Assembly (NCBI RefSeq): GCF_001189295.1
Contig: NZ_CP012159.1
Coordinates: forward strand, 8,416,501-8,480,500
DNA length: 64,000 bases
Direction of reading: 5' to 3'
Origin: Chondromyces crocatus
GTDB taxonomy: Bacteria; Myxococcota_A; Polyangia; Polyangiales; Polyangiaceae
Below, one piece after another: positions 62,108 to 64,000 of this stretch (position 1 is the first letter of the stretch; each line of letters opens with the position of its first letter). The position numbers and the translations under genes are program-made. The notes under the pieces are model-generated. The model ran no database searches. It was not told the origin of the DNA and was given only the letters and a program-made list of their open reading frames with translations.

Positions 62108-62926
62108 CTAGCGGCCGCGCGCGACGAGCGCGTTGGTCCGACGACGCAGCAAGAGGCCAGCGAAGGCGAGCGCCGCGAGCGCTGCGCCCCCCTCGGGTGC
62201 TCCGCCCGCCGTGCGGCACCCACAGCCACCCTGCTTCGGCTCCACGGGCGGCGGCGCCTCGATCGGCGTCTCGCCCGCTGCGTCCGCGTCCGCACCGGCG
62301 CCCGGATCCTCGGCTCCCTCCGCGGCGTCACCGGTCTTCTCCAGCTCGGGTTCGGCCTTCTTCTCTTCCTTCTTGTCCTTCTTCTTCTCGCCCGCGAACA
62401 CGATCGCGCGCCGATCGATCACGGGGTTCTCCCCCTTCAACGTGATCTTCTGCATCGGCCCCATCTGCACGCCATCGCTCACCCGGGTGATCTTCAGCTC
62501 GTACTCACCCGACTCGAAGCCGCGATCCCGGCGGAGCACGAAGTCGAACTTCGTCGTCGTGTAGACCTTCCCCGAACCATCGGAGAAGCCGACATCCATG
62601 CTCTCGTTGATCGACTGCTGTCCCTTCAGCGGGATCTTGTTGAGGATCGGCTTCTCCGGCGACTGATCCGTCAGCGCCCGCTCGTAGTGAGCGACCGGCG
62701 TGAAGGCGAAGATCATCGGGATGTGCGCCATGTGCGGCGTGGACCCGTAGTTGATCGTCATCTTGAGCTTCCACCGGCCGTCGTCCTCCTCGGGGGCACG
62801 ATCGGCGATGTTCACCGTGCCAGCGGCCACCGCGGGACGCGCGATCAGCAGGATGGCGCTCACCAGGAGGAGCGCGGCGGCCAGGAGCCGCGCAGTGAAA
62901 TGAGGCAAGGAGCGGACGCTACGCAT
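62108..62926 (-). CDS. Exported protein with MYXO-CTERM anchor
   Basis: The protein has 272 residues. It has a signal peptide (LLAAALLLVSAILLIARPAVAAG), a beta-rich body (RWKLKMTINYGSTPHMAHIPM, GEYELKITRV), a Lys/Glu-rich linker, and a tail made of a Cys motif (GGCGCRTAGG), a TM helix (GAALAALAFAGLLL) and RRR. That tripartite tail is the MYXO-CTERM sorting signal of myxobacteria, which directs proteins to the cell surface after C-terminal processing. The function of the body is unknown. It stands 81 nt upstream of the GH13 operon on the same strand. Confidence 0.85.
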   Translation of the reverse strand: MRSVRSLPHFTARLLAAALLLVSAILLIARPAVAAGTVNIADRAPEEDDGRWKLKMTINYGSTPHMAHIPMIFAFTPVAHYERALTDQSPEKPILNKIPLKGQQSINESMDVGFSDGSGKVYTTTKFDFVLRRDRGFESGEYELKITRVSDGVQMGPMQKITLKGENPVIDRRAIVFAGEKKKDKKEEKKAEPELEKTGDAAEGAEDPGAGADADAAGETPIEAPPPVEPKQGGCGCRTAGGAPEGGAALAALAFAGLLLRRRTNALVARGR

Positions 62927-63080
62927 GCCGCGACCCTACCAGGGTTCCCAGGCTTCCGGGAGGTGGCCGCCACGCCCGGTCTTCCAGCCAGCACGGCGAA
63001 TTTTCGAGAGCCTCGCCTCCGTGTGCGCTGGAGACGGGCGAGGACCGGGACCACGGTCCGAGCAGACCGCGGGCTCGGTG

Positions 63081-63698
63081 TCAGTAAGGGAACCAGAGAA
63101 GTTTGTCGGTGACCGGCTTGTAACAAGCGTCCCGACCGGCGATCTCGTTGTCGGTGCAGCTCGCCGTGTCGAGGCAGTCGGCGATCTCGTACCGCCCGGC
63201 CCCGTTGTACACCGTGGTCAGCAGCACGCGCTGCGAGCCGTCGAGCTTGGTGAACCCCGCCTTGCACTCCGCGGCGGGGACGTTCTCGCAGCGGAACATG
63301 CGCGCGCAGCGGGCCTCGATCAGATCCTGCGCTGCGGCCTCGGGCTCGTTGATGCTCCCGATCACCTCATCGTTGCACTCGCTGATGAGCTGAGCGCGAT
63401 CCGTCTTGTCGTCGCCAGCGGCCTCCAGGCGGCGCGGGAAGCACTTGGCCATCTGGCGCAGGTAGCCCGGCGATGCCGTCGGATAGGCGGCCTTGCAAGC
63501 GGCGAGGTGCTCCCACTTGGGGCCGCCCCCCAGCACCTTGGCGAGCGCGTCACACCACACGGCCTGGGCCGCGGTCACGGCGTCGCGATCGGGAAAGTTG
63601 CTCGGCCCGCCCCCGCAGGCACCGACCGCGCCCACGGTGGTGGAGAACGCGAGGAGCGCTGCGGCGACCCGAGCTGGAAAGGGACGCGGAGCGTGCAT
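63081..63698 (-). CDS. Small Cys-containing lipoprotein
   Basis: The protein has about 205 residues. The lipobox AVGAC puts the lipid Cys at 28. The mature part is helical with spaced Cys residues (WCDALAKVLGGG, LAACKAAYPTAS, ISECNDEV, CARMFRC, AECKAGF) suggesting disulphides. I recognise no family. ATG 63698 is preferred because the signal peptide starts there; the frame extends to 63716. It is 154 nt upstream of the MYXO-CTERM gene on the same strand. Confidence 0.75.
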   Translation of the reverse strand: MHAPRPFPARVAAALLAFSTTVGAVGACGGGPSNFPDRDAVTAAQAVWCDALAKVLGGGPKWEHLAACKAAYPTASPGYLRQMAKCFPRRLEAAGDDKTDRAQLISECNDEVIGSINEPEAAAQDLIEARCARMFRCENVPAAECKAGFTKLDGSQRVLLTTVYNGAGRYEIADCLDTASCTDNEIAGRDACYKPVTDKLLWFPY

Positions 63699-63716
63699 GG
63701 GGGGCGACCCTAGCAT

Positions 63717-63937
63717 GTCCGGCGCGGAAGGAAGAACTCTCGGATCGTCTGACGACCTACGGGTTACGCCACCCCAGACCCCCGAGGGCCTCCCAGCACC
63801 GGGCGACGCACCGCATGGCGGATCATGCGCATGCTCAGCGCTTCACCCCTGCCCCCCCCCGACGCGACGAGCGAGGCCCCGCCCACGCCTCGTCTCCGCG
63901 ACACGCGGTCGACTCCACCATCTCGGAGGGCTCACGC
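63717..63937. other. Intergenic, no gene recognised
   Basis: About 220 bases. A plus-strand frame is open from an ATG at 63815, but the segment up to 63937 is Pro/Arg/His-rich and looks non-coding. Confidence 0.35.
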
Positions 63938-64000
63938 GTGGACAGGATCCTGGCGATGCTCACCGGGCTGTGGGGTCGGGGCGGTGGCTCTTGCCTCACC
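63938..64000 (+). CDS. Possible gene start running off the right edge
   Basis: GTG 63938 has a good Shine-Dalgarno (GGAGGG, 7 nt spacing) and opens VDRILAMLTGLWGRGGG to the window end. Only 21 residues are visible, so neither the gene nor the family can be confirmed. Confidence 0.35.
   Translation, partial: MDRILAMLTGLWGRGGGSCLT

Overview
The window comes from a high-GC delta-group myxobacterium, most likely of the Sorangium/Polyangium/Chondromyces type (Polyangiales). The reasons are very high GC throughout, many FHA, Ser/Thr-kinase and PP2C signalling proteins, Cys-rich and Gly-rich lipoproteins, TonB-dependent receptors fused to a TonB C-terminal domain, a MYXO-CTERM tail at 62108-62926, a serine-palmitoyltransferase-type enzyme, and NtrC-type regulators. 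I saw no rRNA, tRNA, CRISPR array, insertion sequence or prophage, and no DnaA-box cluster.

Region by region. 1-261 is the N-terminal end of an exported protein on the minus strand. 656-4102 is the conserved rpmH-rnpA-yidD-yidC-jag cluster (ribosomal protein L34, RNase P protein, membrane protein insertion, RNA binding), followed by rplS (L19) under a clear sigma-70-like promoter. 4818-12903 is a same-strand phospho-threonine signalling block: a zinc-ribbon/Pro-rich/FHA protein, a VWA-TM-FHA protein, a membrane-tethered PP2C phosphatase and an ABCG-type transporter carrying three FHA domains. A TonB-dependent receptor with its secreted or lipoprotein partner follows (12909-16805), then RecQ (17035-19383).

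From 19420 to 27555 the minus strand carries a PAS-type histidine kinase, a small unknown protein, a DUF1704 putative metallopeptidase coupled to a PIN-PhoH ATPase, an M29-like peptidase, a GNAT acetyltransferase and an NtrC-type response regulator. The gap 27556-28338 holds two arrays of a repeat of about 21 bp in inverted orientation. The plus strand then carries a serine palmitoyltransferase homologue, a Cys-rich lipoprotein, Skp and FabZ. A minus-strand operon with 4-bp overlaps (32446-35848) encodes a TPR/beta-barrel protein and two haem-motif lipoproteins; another haem-motif lipoprotein lies at 36030-36779. Next come a TlpA-like lipoprotein, a dipeptide epimerase, a PP2C with a cyclic-nucleotide-binding-like tail, another FHA protein and an acyl-CoA dehydrogenase. 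A CcmC-CcmD unit follows, ending in a coupled 47-residue membrane protein.

44438-50728 is a second signalling block: a membrane-anchored Ser/Thr kinase, a TolC-like outer membrane factor, a degenerate NtrC-family regulator whose 3' end lies in a 20-bp tandem repeat, and a response-regulator diguanylate cyclase. The rest holds haem A synthase, an AMIN-like protein, DUF99, ThpR, an M2 (ACE-like) peptidase, a Cys-rich lipoprotein overlapping a tandem dual-specificity phosphatase, a GH13/alcohol dehydrogenase/carotenoid oxygenase operon, a MYXO-CTERM protein and a small lipoprotein. A possible gene start runs off the right end.

The common theme is phospho-Thr/Ser signalling (one kinase, two PP2Cs, one tandem DSP, FHA domains in four proteins) alongside envelope biogenesis and cytochrome or haem functions. 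Start sites were chosen from Shine-Dalgarno spacing, overlap with neighbours and expected family length; several remain uncertain, as stated in the entries.
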